From Streptomyces tendae (GTDB lineage: Bacteria > Actinomycetota > Actinomycetes > Streptomycetales > Streptomycetaceae), in assembly GCF_014650435.1 (NCBI RefSeq), contig NZ_BMUY01000011.1, forward strand, positions 1 through 64,000: a stretch of 64,000 nucleotides of DNA. Direction: 5' to 3'. Positions 48,200 to 55,737 of this stretch are shown here, piece by piece. The notes beneath the pieces are model-generated. The model was given only the letters and a program-made list of their open reading frames with translations, ran no database searches and had not been told where the DNA came from. Position 1 is the first letter of the stretch, and every line of letters begins with the position of its first letter. The translations under genes and the position numbers were made by a program.

Positions 48200-49177
48200 G
48201 TGCGAACCGAAAGTACTGCGAACAACGAACGCGACGAACACCTCGGTGACGACGTCACCGGCGACCGCTCCGCGCGGCGTGCCGTGACCGTCTTTCCGGC
48301 CCTCGTCCTCCTGGCGGGCGCCCTCGGCCTGCTGCTCCCCGGCGGTTTCACCGGGTGGAGCGAGGCGGTGCCGTACCTGCTGGGCGTCGTGATGTTCTGC
48401 ATGGGCATCACGATGACCCCGGAGGACTTCCGCGGAGTCGTGAGGCGCCCCTGGGCGGTGGCGCTCGGGCTCGTCGCGCACTACGTCATCATGCCGGGGC
48501 TCGGCTGGGCGATCGCCCACCTGCTCGACCTGCCGCCGCAGCTCGCCGCCGGCGTCATCCTGGTGGGCTGCGCGCCCAGCGGTACGGCCTCCAACGTGGT
48601 GACCTACCTGGCCCGCGGCGACGTCGCGCTGTCCGTCTCCGTCGCGACCGTCTCCACGCTGGTCGCCCCGCTGGTCACCCCGCCGCTGACGCTGCTGCTG
48701 GCCGGCGAGTACCTGCCGGTGGACGCCGGGTCCATGGTCACCGACATCCTCAAGACGGTGCTGCTGCCGGTCCTCGCGGGCGTCGTCGTACGGCTGCTCG
48801 CGGGGCGGTACGTGCAGCGGGCGCTGCCCGCGCTGCCCTGGCTGTCCGCGCTGACGATCTCCGTGATCGTGGCGGTCGTCGTGGCGGGCAGCGCGGACGC
48901 CATCAAGTCGGCCGCGGGGCTGGTGTTCGTCGCCGTCGTGCTGCACAACGGGCTCGGTCTGGCGCTCGGTTACGGCGCGGGGCGCCTCGGGCGGCTGGGC
49001 GAGCCCGGCAGCCGTGCCATGGCCTTCGAGGTCGGCATGCAGAACTCCGGCCTCGCCGCGTCGCTGGCCACCGCGCACTTCAGTCCCCTGGCGGCGCTGC
49101 CCGCGGCGGTCTTCTCCGTGTGGCACAACGTGTCCGGCGCGGTGGTGGCCGCGTGGCTGTCGCGACGGGGGCGGTGA
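48200..49177 (+). CDS. Bile acid:sodium symporter (BASS) family transporter
   Basis: 325 residues from GTG 48200; the frame is open to TTG 48164, and neither start has a good ribosome site, so the start is uncertain. Eight to ten hydrophobic segments, with family landmarks GITMTPEDFRGVVRRPWAVA near residue 70, the VGCAPSGTASNVVTYLARGD crossover motif near 125 and FEVGMQNSGLAASLATAHF near 285, matching PF01758/SBF proteins (E/QMQN motif). Bacterial members carry organic anions such as keto acids or bile acid-like compounds with Na+. It is the first chromosomal gene right of the island. Confidence 0.88.
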   Translation: MRTESTANNERDEHLGDDVTGDRSARRAVTVFPALVLLAGALGLLLPGGFTGWSEAVPYLLGVVMFCMGITMTPEDFRGVVRRPWAVALGLVAHYVIMPGLGWAIAHLLDLPPQLAAGVILVGCAPSGTASNVVTYLARGDVALSVSVATVSTLVAPLVTPPLTLLLAGEYLPVDAGSMVTDILKTVLLPVLAGVVVRLLAGRYVQRALPALPWLSALTISVIVAVVVAGSADAIKSAAGLVFVAVVLHNGLGLALGYGAGRLGRLGEPGSRAMAFEVGMQNSGLAASLATAHFSPLAALPAAVFSVWHNVSGAVVAAWLSRRGR

Positions 49178-49238
49178 CCTGCGGTCGGCTGAGCGGGGGA
49201 GCGCCGTTTCGCCGGGGGCGGTGGCCGGGCGCGGGTGC

Positions 49239-49281
49239 GTTGTGGCTGGTCGCGCAGTTCCCCGCGCCCCTTCAGGGCGCG
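49239..49281. repeat. Streptomyces intergenic repeat-like sequence
   Basis: The stretch containing TGGCTGGTCGCGCAGTTCCC and then GCGCCCCTTCAGGGCGC closely resembles a repeat found between genes in many streptomycetes. GCGCCC/GGGCGC at its end folds into a hairpin that can terminate the two convergent genes on either side. Confidence 0.6.
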
Positions 49282-49282
49282 T

Positions 49283-50608
49283 TCAGTGGGCCGGGATCAG
49301 CTTCTCGCCCGAGTCGGCGGTGACTGTTCGCCTTGCCGTGCGCAGGGCGGCGATGCCGATGAAGACCATGGAGGAGAAGCCGGCTATCGCGAAGGCGGTG
49401 AAGCCCCAGTCGCCCTGGTCGGCGGCGAGGAGCTGGCCGCCGAGCCAGGGGCCGAAGACCGCGCCGAAGCGGCCCATGCCCGAGGTCCAGCCGACGGCGG
49501 TGGCGCGGTTGGCCGGGGCGGAGCCGATGGAGACGGTCGCGTAGATCATGGTCTGGGCGCTGTTGAGGAAGACGCCGGTCAGGAAGACGACCGCGAAGGT
49601 CAGCGCCAGCGGCATGTGGACGCTGAGCAGGAAGACGCCGCAGGCGGTCAGCGCGAACCAGATCGCCGAGATGCGCGGGGCGCCGAACCGGTCCGAGGCG
49701 CGGCCCGCGACCAGCATGCCGACGATGCCGCCGAGGTTGAACAGGACGACGAAGGTGAGCGCGGAGCCCAGTTCGTAGCCCTCGCTGCGCATCAGGGTGG
49801 GCAGCCAGGTGGCGACGCCGTAGACCAGGAGCAGTCCGCCGAAGGAGGCCAGCCAGTACAGCAGGGTCTGGATCCACTCGCGGCCGCGGAAGAGGTTCGC
49901 GAGGTTCTCCCAGCGGGCGGTGGCGGGCCTGTCGGCCGGGGCGGCGGGGAGTTCGGCGTCGTAGCGGCCGGCCAGGGTGCGGGCCTCCTCGGTGCGGCCC
50001 TGGGCGACGAGGAAGCTGAGCGACTCGGGCAGGAACTTCAGGAGCACCGGGACGAAGAGCAGCGGGACCACGCAGACCCAGAAGGCGGAGCGCCAGCCGA
50101 GCGGTTCGACGATCCACAGGGCGACGTAGGCGGACAGGATGCCGCCGGCGTGGTGGGCGGTCATCAGCAGTCCGATGGTGATCGCGGCGCGGCCCCGGGG
50201 CGCGTAGTCGGAGACCATGCTGATGGCGGTCGGCAGCAGTCCGCCGAGGCCGACACCGGCCAGGGTCCGGCCGAGCCCGAAGACGCCGACGCTCCCGGCG
50301 ATCGCGCACAGGCCGGAGGCCAGGGAGAAGAGCGCGACGCAGGAGACCATCAGCTTCTTGCGGCCGATGCGGTCGGCGACCGTGCCCGCGGCCAGCGCGC
50401 CGACCAGCATGCCGAAGGTGGCGTAGCTGCCGAGGTCGCCGGCCTGGCCCGAGGTGATACCGAGGGCCTTCTCCTGAAGCATGTGGGGCAGCACGGAGCC
50501 GTAGATGAACATGTCCAGGCCGTCGAAGAGGACGGCCAGCCAGCAGAGGCCGACCACCAGCAGGGCCAGTCTGCTGCCGCGGGCGGACAGCGCGGGTGAG
50601 GAGGACAT
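49283..50608 (-). CDS. MFS transporter, aromatic acid:H+ symporter (AAHS) type
   Basis: 441 residues from ATG 50608. Twelve membrane segments; the first ends in LDMFIYGSVLPH (the AAHS DxxD-region Asp is kept as DGLD), the loop 2-3 motif is GTVADRIGRKKLM and the loop 8-9 counterpart is GRASDRFGAPR. PESLSFL after segment 6 is also typical. AAHS proteins such as GalT/PcaK import gallate, protocatechuate or 4-hydroxybenzoate with protons. It is last in the aromatic cluster and has its own upstream TTGTTAACAA palindrome, so it can be transcribed separately under GntR control. Confidence 0.9.
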   Translation of the reverse strand: MSSSPALSARGSRLALLVVGLCWLAVLFDGLDMFIYGSVLPHMLQEKALGITSGQAGDLGSYATFGMLVGALAAGTVADRIGRKKLMVSCVALFSLASGLCAIAGSVGVFGLGRTLAGVGLGGLLPTAISMVSDYAPRGRAAITIGLLMTAHHAGGILSAYVALWIVEPLGWRSAFWVCVVPLLFVPVLLKFLPESLSFLVAQGRTEEARTLAGRYDAELPAAPADRPATARWENLANLFRGREWIQTLLYWLASFGGLLLVYGVATWLPTLMRSEGYELGSALTFVVLFNLGGIVGMLVAGRASDRFGAPRISAIWFALTACGVFLLSVHMPLALTFAVVFLTGVFLNSAQTMIYATVSIGSAPANRATAVGWTSGMGRFGAVFGPWLGGQLLAADQGDWGFTAFAIAGFSSMVFIGIAALRTARRTVTADSGEKLIPAH

Positions 50609-50697
50609 CGTTGTTTCCTCTCGTCCAGGAGGCGGTGCCTGGAGGGGACGTGTGATGGGGCGACGCTAAGGACCGGGCTCCAGGAGTGTCAACGCTT

Positions 50698-50707
50698 TTG
50701 TTAACAA
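50698..50707. promoter_or_regulatory. GntR operator candidate upstream of MFS gene
   Basis: TTGTTAACAA, a perfect 10-bp palindrome followed by T, in a short AT-rich island 90 bp before the MFS start. TTGTCAACAAT in front of the GntR gene (55130-55140) matches it with one change at the centre. Confidence 0.6.
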
Positions 50708-50809
50708 TCTCAGCAACGATTTTAGGGTGAGTCGCGCACGCGGACGTGCGCGGCCCACCCCCTGGGGACAAGGCTGTGAGAAAGCTGTCGGGAAGGCGTC
50801 AGAAAGGCG

Positions 50810-51760
50810 TCACGCGACCGGCGGAGTGCCGTGGGTGTGGAACGACTCGATCGTCTTCAGACCCCACGCCTGGCCCTTCTTCCGCTCCTCCTCGGTCCAG
50901 GTGATCAGCGGCCAGTCCGGCGCCAGCACCAGGCGGGTGAGCGGGTTGCACAGCTCGATGCGATTGCCGCCGGGCTCGTAGACGTACAGGAAGAACGTCT
51001 GCTGGATGGCGTGCTTGTGCGGGCCGGTCTCGATGAACACGCCGGTGTCGATGGCGAGGTCGGCGGCGCGCAGGATGTCCTCGCGGGTGTCGGCGGCGAA
51101 GGCGATGTGGTGCAGCCGCCCTGAGGAACCGGTCCAGTCCTCGGTGTAGACGACGTCGTACGACTTGTTCGTGAAGGTCAGCCAACGGGCCGCGATCTTC
51201 CCGGAGTCGAGCCGGATCTGCTCGGTGGGCCGGGCGCCGAGGAGGTGTTCCTGGAACTCGGCGCTGGCGAGTACGTCGGCGGCGAGGAAGTTGACGTGGT
51301 CCAGGCGGCGTACGCCGACGCCCCGGTTGGGTTTGGCCTGCGGCTGGTTCTTGAGGGCGGGCCTGAGGTCCTCGGGTGCCCGGTAGTGCTCGCTCTCCCA
51401 GTACAGGGCGTGTTCGTGGCCGTCGGGGTCGGTTGTGACGTACAGCTTGCCGAGGCCGGGCTCGTCCTCGACCCAGGTGCCGGGCCGCCCCGCCGCCTCC
51501 AGGGCCGCGACCCTGCGCCGGAGCGCGTCCTCGCCGGAAGTACGCAGTGCGAGGCGGCCGAGGCCGGGTTGCTCACGGGCGGTGAGGACGAGGCTGTGGT
51601 GTTCGTAGTCGTCGTAGGTGCGCAGGTAGACGGTGTCGCCGTGCTGTCCGTTGACGGTCAGGCCCAGGAAGTCCGTGAAGAAGGCGACGCTCGCGTCGAG
51701 GTCGGGCGTGAAGAGCTGGGCGTGGCCGACGTGCGCGATGTCACCGAGCGGCGGAGTCAT
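50810..51760 (-). CDS. VOC-fold extradiol ring-cleavage dioxygenase (catechol 2,3-dioxygenase type)
   Basis: 316 residues from ATG 51760, overlapping the upstream gene end by 20 bp. Two vicinal-oxygen-chelate modules occupy about 8-120 and 150-285. Fe(II) ligands expected for type I extradiol dioxygenases are in place: His in VGHAQL (module 2-like N-terminal site), His in RLHHIAFAAD near 215 and Glu in GGNRIELCNP near 270. The neighbours are gallate/protocatechuate meta-pathway enzymes, whose usual ring-opening enzyme is the unrelated LigAB/GalA type. This protein is therefore the likely ring-cleaving step here; exact substrate unknown. Confidence 0.82.
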   Translation of the reverse strand: MTPPLGDIAHVGHAQLFTPDLDASVAFFTDFLGLTVNGQHGDTVYLRTYDDYEHHSLVLTAREQPGLGRLALRTSGEDALRRRVAALEAAGRPGTWVEDEPGLGKLYVTTDPDGHEHALYWESEHYRAPEDLRPALKNQPQAKPNRGVGVRRLDHVNFLAADVLASAEFQEHLLGARPTEQIRLDSGKIAARWLTFTNKSYDVVYTEDWTGSSGRLHHIAFAADTREDILRAADLAIDTGVFIETGPHKHAIQQTFFLYVYEPGGNRIELCNPLTRLVLAPDWPLITWTEEERKKGQAWGLKTIESFHTHGTPPVA

Positions 51761-52898
51761 GGTGGCCTCCAGGGCGTTGTGCGGGGATCGGTGCCGTCGC
51801 GGCGGACCGGGGGAAGACGGTGCCGTCGAAGATCTTGCGCGCGGTGCGTACGACGGCGGTACGCCGGACCACGAGCGGGCCCGGGTCGAGCCGGACGTCC
51901 ACCTCCAGGAAGCCGGTGGGGTGTTCCACCCGGACCCGGTCGCCGGCCGGGGCGAGGCGGGCGATGCCCTCCCCCACGCCGCCGGGAACGCGCAGCCCGG
52001 CCGCGACGCTCGCGGCGCCCAGGACGCCGATGGAGGTGTGGCAGCGCACCGGGATGAAGGTGCGGGTGCTGACCGCACCGCCGTCCCGGGGCGGGGCCAG
52101 GAGGGTCAGCTTGGGCACGGTGGCGCCCTTGACGTCACCGAGGCCCATCAGGTGCCCGGCGGCCAGCCGGATCTCGCGCAGGCGTCCGGCGAGTGCCGCG
52201 TCCGCCTCCAGCTCCGCCGGTGTCTCCTGCCCGGTGACCCCCAGCGCGGCGGCCGGGATCAGGACGACCGGCATGCCGTTGTCGACGCAGGTCACCTCGG
52301 TGCCGGCGACGGTGTCGCGGACGTTGCCGGTGGGCAGCAGCGGCCCGGCGCCCTGCGGGAACTCGATGACGACCGCGGCGGCGGTGCCGGGCACGCCGGA
52401 TATCGCCGTGTCCCCGTCGTACTCGACGCGCCCGCCCGGGGTCGGGAAGGTCGCGACGGCCAGTTCGCCGGTGTTGAGCATGCGGATGCGTACGGACGTC
52501 TCGGTCTCCCCGGCCGGCACGAGCCCGCGCTCGACGGCGAACGGGCCCACCCCGGCGAGGATGTTGCCGCAGTTCTGCCGGTCGGTGACCTCGGGGGTGT
52601 CCACGGCGACCTGGAGGAACAGGTAGTCGACGTCGGCGTCGGGGTCGGCCGAGCCGGACACCACGGCGACCTTGCTGGTCAGCGGGTGCCCGCCGCCCAG
52701 GCCGTCGATCTGCCCCGGGTCGGGGCTGCCCATGGTCCGCAGCAGCAGGTCGTCGCGGGCGGCGGGGTCGGCGGGCAGGTCGGCGGCGAGGAAGTAGGCG
52801 CCCTTGGAGGTGCCGCCACGCATCAGCGTGCAGCGCACCTCCTCGGGCCCGATGCCAATCTCGATACCGGTGCCGGTGCCGGTGCCGGTGCCGGTCAC
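51741..52898 (-). CDS. PrpF-fold isomerase, probable 4-oxalomesaconate tautomerase (GalD type)
   Basis: 385 residues from GTG 52898, overlapping the aldolase stop (GTGA). After a Thr-Gly repeat N-terminus (TGTGTGTGTG) the PrpF family motif RCTLMRGGTSKGAYFL appears at about 22-37, followed by GGGHPLTSKVAVV and, in the middle, NCGNILAGVGPFA, both conserved in PrpF/GalD. GalD converts keto and enol tautomers of 4-oxalomesaconate in gallate degradation. The context (PIG-L hydratase and CHA aldolase upstream, ring-cleavage enzyme downstream) supports this over methylaconitate isomerase. Confidence 0.85.
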   Translation of the reverse strand: MTGTGTGTGTGIEIGIGPEEVRCTLMRGGTSKGAYFLAADLPADPAARDDLLLRTMGSPDPGQIDGLGGGHPLTSKVAVVSGSADPDADVDYLFLQVAVDTPEVTDRQNCGNILAGVGPFAVERGLVPAGETETSVRIRMLNTGELAVATFPTPGGRVEYDGDTAISGVPGTAAAVVIEFPQGAGPLLPTGNVRDTVAGTEVTCVDNGMPVVLIPAAALGVTGQETPAELEADAALAGRLREIRLAAGHLMGLGDVKGATVPKLTLLAPPRDGGAVSTRTFIPVRCHTSIGVLGAASVAAGLRVPGGVGEGIARLAPAGDRVRVEHPTGFLEVDVRLDPGPLVVRRTAVVRTARKIFDGTVFPRSAATAPIPAQRPGGHHDSAAR

Positions 52899-53602
52899 GG
52901 CCTCTCCCCCGCGGTGTACGCGTCGTACGACTGGTAGGTGACCCCGAGTTCCTTCAGCTTCTCGCGCAATCCGTAGCGGTCCAGGCCGAGTTGGCCCTCC
53001 ACGAAGGCGGCGCGGGTGGCCGCCTCCTTCTGCTCGCGGGCCTCGGACGCCTCGGCGACCTGCCGGGCGCGCTCGCGCGGGACGACCACCACGCCGTCGT
53101 CGTCGGCGACGACCACGTCGCCGGGGCGGATCACCTGGCCGTCGACGGCGATCGGGACGTTGACCGAGCCCCCGGTGGCCTTGACCGTGCCCTGGGCGGA
53201 CACGGCGCGGGACCAGGCGGCGAAGCCCATCTCGCGCAGTTCCTGGGTGTCGCGGATGCCGGTGTTGGTGACGATGCCGCGCACCCCGCGCCGCTGGAGG
53301 GCGGTGGCGAAGAGTTCGCCGAACAGGCCGTCGGTGGACGGGGAGGTGGTGGTGACGACGAGGACGTCGCCCTCGCCGCACTGCTCGACGGCGGCGTGGA
53401 TCATCAGGTTGTCGCCGGGCCAGCTGAGCACGGTGACCGCGGTGCCCGCGACCCGTACGCCCTGCTGGACGGGGCGGATGCCGGGCCCGAGCAGTCCGGT
53501 GCGGCCCATGGCCTCGCTGACGGTGGCCACGCCGTAGGCGGCGAGCGCCTCGACGTCCTCGGCATCGGCCTTGGGCGGGTTGGTGACGACGACGCCGCTC
53601 AT
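52895..53602 (-). CDS. RraA-fold 4-carboxy-4-hydroxy-2-oxoadipate aldolase/oxaloacetate decarboxylase (GalC/LigK type)
   Basis: 235 residues from ATG 53602, overlapping the previous stop (ATGA). RraA-like fold landmarks: VATVSEAMGRTGLL near 30, PGDNLMIHAAVEQC near 65, VTNTGIRDTQELREMGF near 110 with the metal/substrate Arg-Asp pair, and GDVVVADDDGVVVVPRERA near 170. Class II pyruvate aldolases of this group split 4-carboxy-4-hydroxy-2-oxoadipate to pyruvate and oxaloacetate, the last step of the gallate and protocatechuate 4,5-cleavage routes. C-terminal helices after residue 190 are longer than in RraA itself, as in LigK. Confidence 0.87.
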   Translation of the reverse strand: MSGVVVTNPPKADAEDVEALAAYGVATVSEAMGRTGLLGPGIRPVQQGVRVAGTAVTVLSWPGDNLMIHAAVEQCGEGDVLVVTTTSPSTDGLFGELFATALQRRGVRGIVTNTGIRDTQELREMGFAAWSRAVSAQGTVKATGGSVNVPIAVDGQVIRPGDVVVADDDGVVVVPRERARQVAEASEAREQKEAATRAAFVEGQLGLDRYGLREKLKELGVTYQSYDAYTAGERP

Positions 53603-54351
53603 GCCAGCTCCTTCGCGATCTGGGGGTAGGGGCGCATGAATGCCTCGGCCATGGTCCGGTGCGCCAGGCCCAGGTTGGGACCGGCGTTGCGCTTGAGCTG
53701 GACGCCCCGGCGGACGGCCAGGTCGGTGTAGTAGTCCCACAGGTGCTGCTGGGCGGCGAGGCACTCCATCGCCTTGCGCTTGGTCTCCCACACCTCGGTG
53801 ATGTCGAGCAGCACCTCGGGGCGGAAGCCGCTCATCTCGGGCTGGTGCGGCTCGAAGTAGAAGACCGGCGGGGCGCCGATGATCTCGCCCTCGCCCGGGT
53901 AGCCGATGGCCTGTGCGAGGACGCGCGCCTCCAGGGCCATGCGGTTGGCGGCCGGGTGGTCGCCGTTGTACGGGTCCTCGACCGGGTGGGTGAGCACGAC
54001 GTCGGGCTGGGTGGCCCGGTAGACCTCGACGAGCCGGTCGGTCAGCTCCGGGGTGACGGTCAGCGGATAGTCGCCGGCGTCGAAGAAGCGGACCTCGGCG
54101 CCGAGGGTGGCGGCGGCCTTCTCGGCCTCCTCCCGGCGCAGCGCCTTGATCTCCGCCAGCTTCTTCCCCTCCCGCCATGCCTTGGCGGACTCGCCGCGCT
54201 CGCCGAAGGTCAGGCACGCGATGGTGACCTTCTCGCCGCGCGAGGCGGCCAGGGCGATGGCGCCGCCCGCCCGCCACACGAAGTCCCCCGCGTGCGCGGT
54301 GACGACGAGGGTCGAGCGGGGGACGGCGGCGGGCGCGTTGCCGTGCGTCAT
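53599..54351 (-). CDS. PIG-L/LmbE-fold hydrolase, probable 4-oxalomesaconate hydratase (GalB type)
   Basis: 250 residues from ATG 54351. The zinc site motif of PIG-L proteins appears as TAHAGDFVWRAGG (His and Asp kept, the usual AHPDD altered to AHAGD), and HPVEDPYNGDH near 122-132 supplies the third ligand. In Pseudomonas putida GalB, a PIG-L-fold zinc enzyme, hydrates 4-oxalomesaconate to 4-carboxy-4-hydroxy-2-oxoadipate; the coupled GalC- and GalD-like genes make the same job likely. It is 75 bp downstream of the GntR gene and probably cotranscribed with it. Confidence 0.82.
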   Translation of the reverse strand: MTHGNAPAAVPRSTLVVTAHAGDFVWRAGGAIALAASRGEKVTIACLTFGERGESAKAWREGKKLAEIKALRREEAEKAAATLGAEVRFFDAGDYPLTVTPELTDRLVEVYRATQPDVVLTHPVEDPYNGDHPAANRMALEARVLAQAIGYPGEGEIIGAPPVFYFEPHQPEMSGFRPEVLLDITEVWETKRKAMECLAAQQHLWDYYTDLAVRRGVQLKRNAGPNLGLAHRTMAEAFMRPYPQIAKELA

Positions 54352-54426
54352 GGGTGACTTCTCCTTGGTGGACAGGTGGCGCCCGCCTCGGTGCCGTTTC
54401 TCAGGCGCGTGTCTGTGGCGCGTGTG

Positions 54427-55077
54427 TCAGTCGCGCAGCGCCTCGATCACGCTGGTGAGGTGGGCCCGGACGGCCGCCTCCGCGGCCTGCGGGTCCCTGG
54501 CCTCGATCGCCTCGATCATGGCCAGGTGCTCGTTCAGGGATTGCTGCGGGCGTCCCGGGCGCAGCGCCAACTGGAAGCGGTGCCTGACCAGTTGGGCGTT
54601 GAGCCGTTCCAGCAGTTCCACGGCCGTCAGCTGGCCGGAGAACTCCCGGATCCGGGCGTGCAGTTCGTGGTTGAGGTCCGAGTAGGTCAGCGGTTCACCG
54701 CCGGCCACGGCCTTGCGCATCGCCGAGCCCAGCTCCTTCAGCCGGGCGACCTGCCCGTCGTCGACGGCAGCGGCGGCCTTGGCCGCGCACAGCCCTTCGA
54801 GCACCAGGCGGCACTCGGTGATGGCCACGGCCTCCTCCACCGTCACCACCCGCACCCGTGAACCGCGGTTGCGGATGCGCTCGACGAGCCCCTGGGACTC
54901 CAGGTCGATCAGCGCGGCCCGGATACTGGCCCGGGTCACGCCGAACTGCTCGGCGAGTTCGTTCTCCACCAGCCGCTGCGCGGGTGCCATGTCGCCGCGC
55001 AGGATCGCCTGCCGCAGCTGACCGAGCGCAAGCTGTTTGGCCTGCTCCCCGGTGCCCGGACGGGCTTGGTTCGGCAT
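54427..55077 (-). CDS. GntR-family (FadR/FCD subfamily) transcriptional regulator
   Basis: 216 residues from ATG 55077. The winged helix is at about 12-80 (LVENELAEQFGVTRASIRAA as recognition-helix region, then GLVERIRNRGSRVRVV), and the FCD ligand domain at 85-210, with the metal-binding Asp/His set recognisable in DLNHELHARI and NEHLAMIEAIEARD. It is first in the aromatic-acid operon and most likely represses it until a pathway acid binds. A 26-bp palindrome in front of it and a related one before the MFS gene are its likely operators. Confidence 0.9.
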   Translation of the reverse strand: MPNQARPGTGEQAKQLALGQLRQAILRGDMAPAQRLVENELAEQFGVTRASIRAALIDLESQGLVERIRNRGSRVRVVTVEEAVAITECRLVLEGLCAAKAAAAVDDGQVARLKELGSAMRKAVAGGEPLTYSDLNHELHARIREFSGQLTAVELLERLNAQLVRHRFQLALRPGRPQQSLNEHLAMIEAIEARDPQAAEAAVRAHLTSVIEALRD

Positions 55078-55121
55078 GGTTGCCCTCCCTGAGTGAGTGC
55101 CTGTCGAACGTAAATCTAGCC

Positions 55122-55147
55122 AAACAACATTGTCAACAATTTTGTTT
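55122..55147. promoter_or_regulatory. 26-bp palindromic operator upstream of GntR gene
   Basis: AAACAACATTGT (55122-55133) and ACAATTTTGTTT (55136-55147) around CA, one mismatch. Its core, TTGTCAACAAT, recurs with one change at 50698-50708. It stands out as AT-rich in GC-rich DNA, 45-70 bp before the start. Confidence 0.7.
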
Positions 55148-55254
55148 GCGTTATTCGCCCCGCCTCAGGCCGCGACGAAGTGTCCGCCGGCCGGGCCGGA
55201 TGCCCCACACCCTGTCTCCCCCGGCGCCCCGCGGGGTCCGGTTAACGTCGCACC

Positions 55255-55608
55255 ATGACCCACAGCTTCGTTGTGCACGTCCCCGATGCCGAGCTCGAAC
55301 CCGAGCCGCTCGACCCCGGCCAGATCGTGTCCGGCACTCCCGAGGTGACCGGCAGGGTGGTCTGGGAGTCGCCGGACGGCCGTCGGGTGCGCGGTGTCTG
55401 GCAGATCACCCCCGGCGTGGTCACCGACACGGAGGCGGACGAGATGTTCGTCGTGCTCAGCGGCTCGGCCACCATCGAGGTGGCGGGCGGCCCGACCCTC
55501 ACGGTCGGACCGGGCGACCTGGCCGTACTGCGCGAAGGCGACCGTACGACGTGGACGGTGCACGAGACGCTGCGCAAGGCGTACGCGATCGACCTCGGTC
55601 GTCCGTGA
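55255..55608 (+). CDS. Small cupin-domain protein
   Basis: 117 residues from ATG 55255. A single cupin barrel (about 40-110): GVWQITPGVVTDTEADEMF carries the first cupin motif with Glu in place of the usual His pair, and GPGDLAVLREGDRTTW the second (PGD turn). It resembles the DUF861/EutQ-like cupins, which often lack full metal ligands. It is divergent from the GntR regulator and 129 bp before the dehydrogenase gene. Role unknown. Confidence 0.75.
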   Translation: MTHSFVVHVPDAELEPEPLDPGQIVSGTPEVTGRVVWESPDGRRVRGVWQITPGVVTDTEADEMFVVLSGSATIEVAGGPTLTVGPGDLAVLREGDRTTWTVHETLRKAYAIDLGRP

Positions 55609-55624
55609 TCCGGGCCCCCGGTCT

Positions 55625-55646
55625 TTGTCCTGTCAAAAGGTTGACA
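55625..55646. promoter_or_regulatory. LacI-type operator candidate upstream of dehydrogenase gene
   Basis: TTGTCCTGTCAA (55625-55636) overlaps the perfect inverted repeat TGTCAA-AAGG-TTGACA (55631-55646). The first element differs by one base from the complement of TTGTCAGGACAA at 58695-58706. Confidence 0.55.
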
Positions 55647-55676
55647 TGATGCCGACGCCCGCCCAGGGTGGCCTCG

Positions 55677-55723
55677 GACAGATCACTCAGACAGATCACG
55701 CAGGACAGATCACGGACAGATCC
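55677..55723 (+). repeat. Four direct repeats of GACAGATC(AC)
   Basis: GACAGATCAC starts at 55677, 55690 and 55704, with a shorter GACAGATCC at 55715, all just before the Gfo/Idh/MocA start. The spacings are 13, 14 and 11 bp. It could be a regulator array or a slippage product. Confidence 0.6.
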
Positions 55724-55737
55724 GAAGAGGGGCGCTC

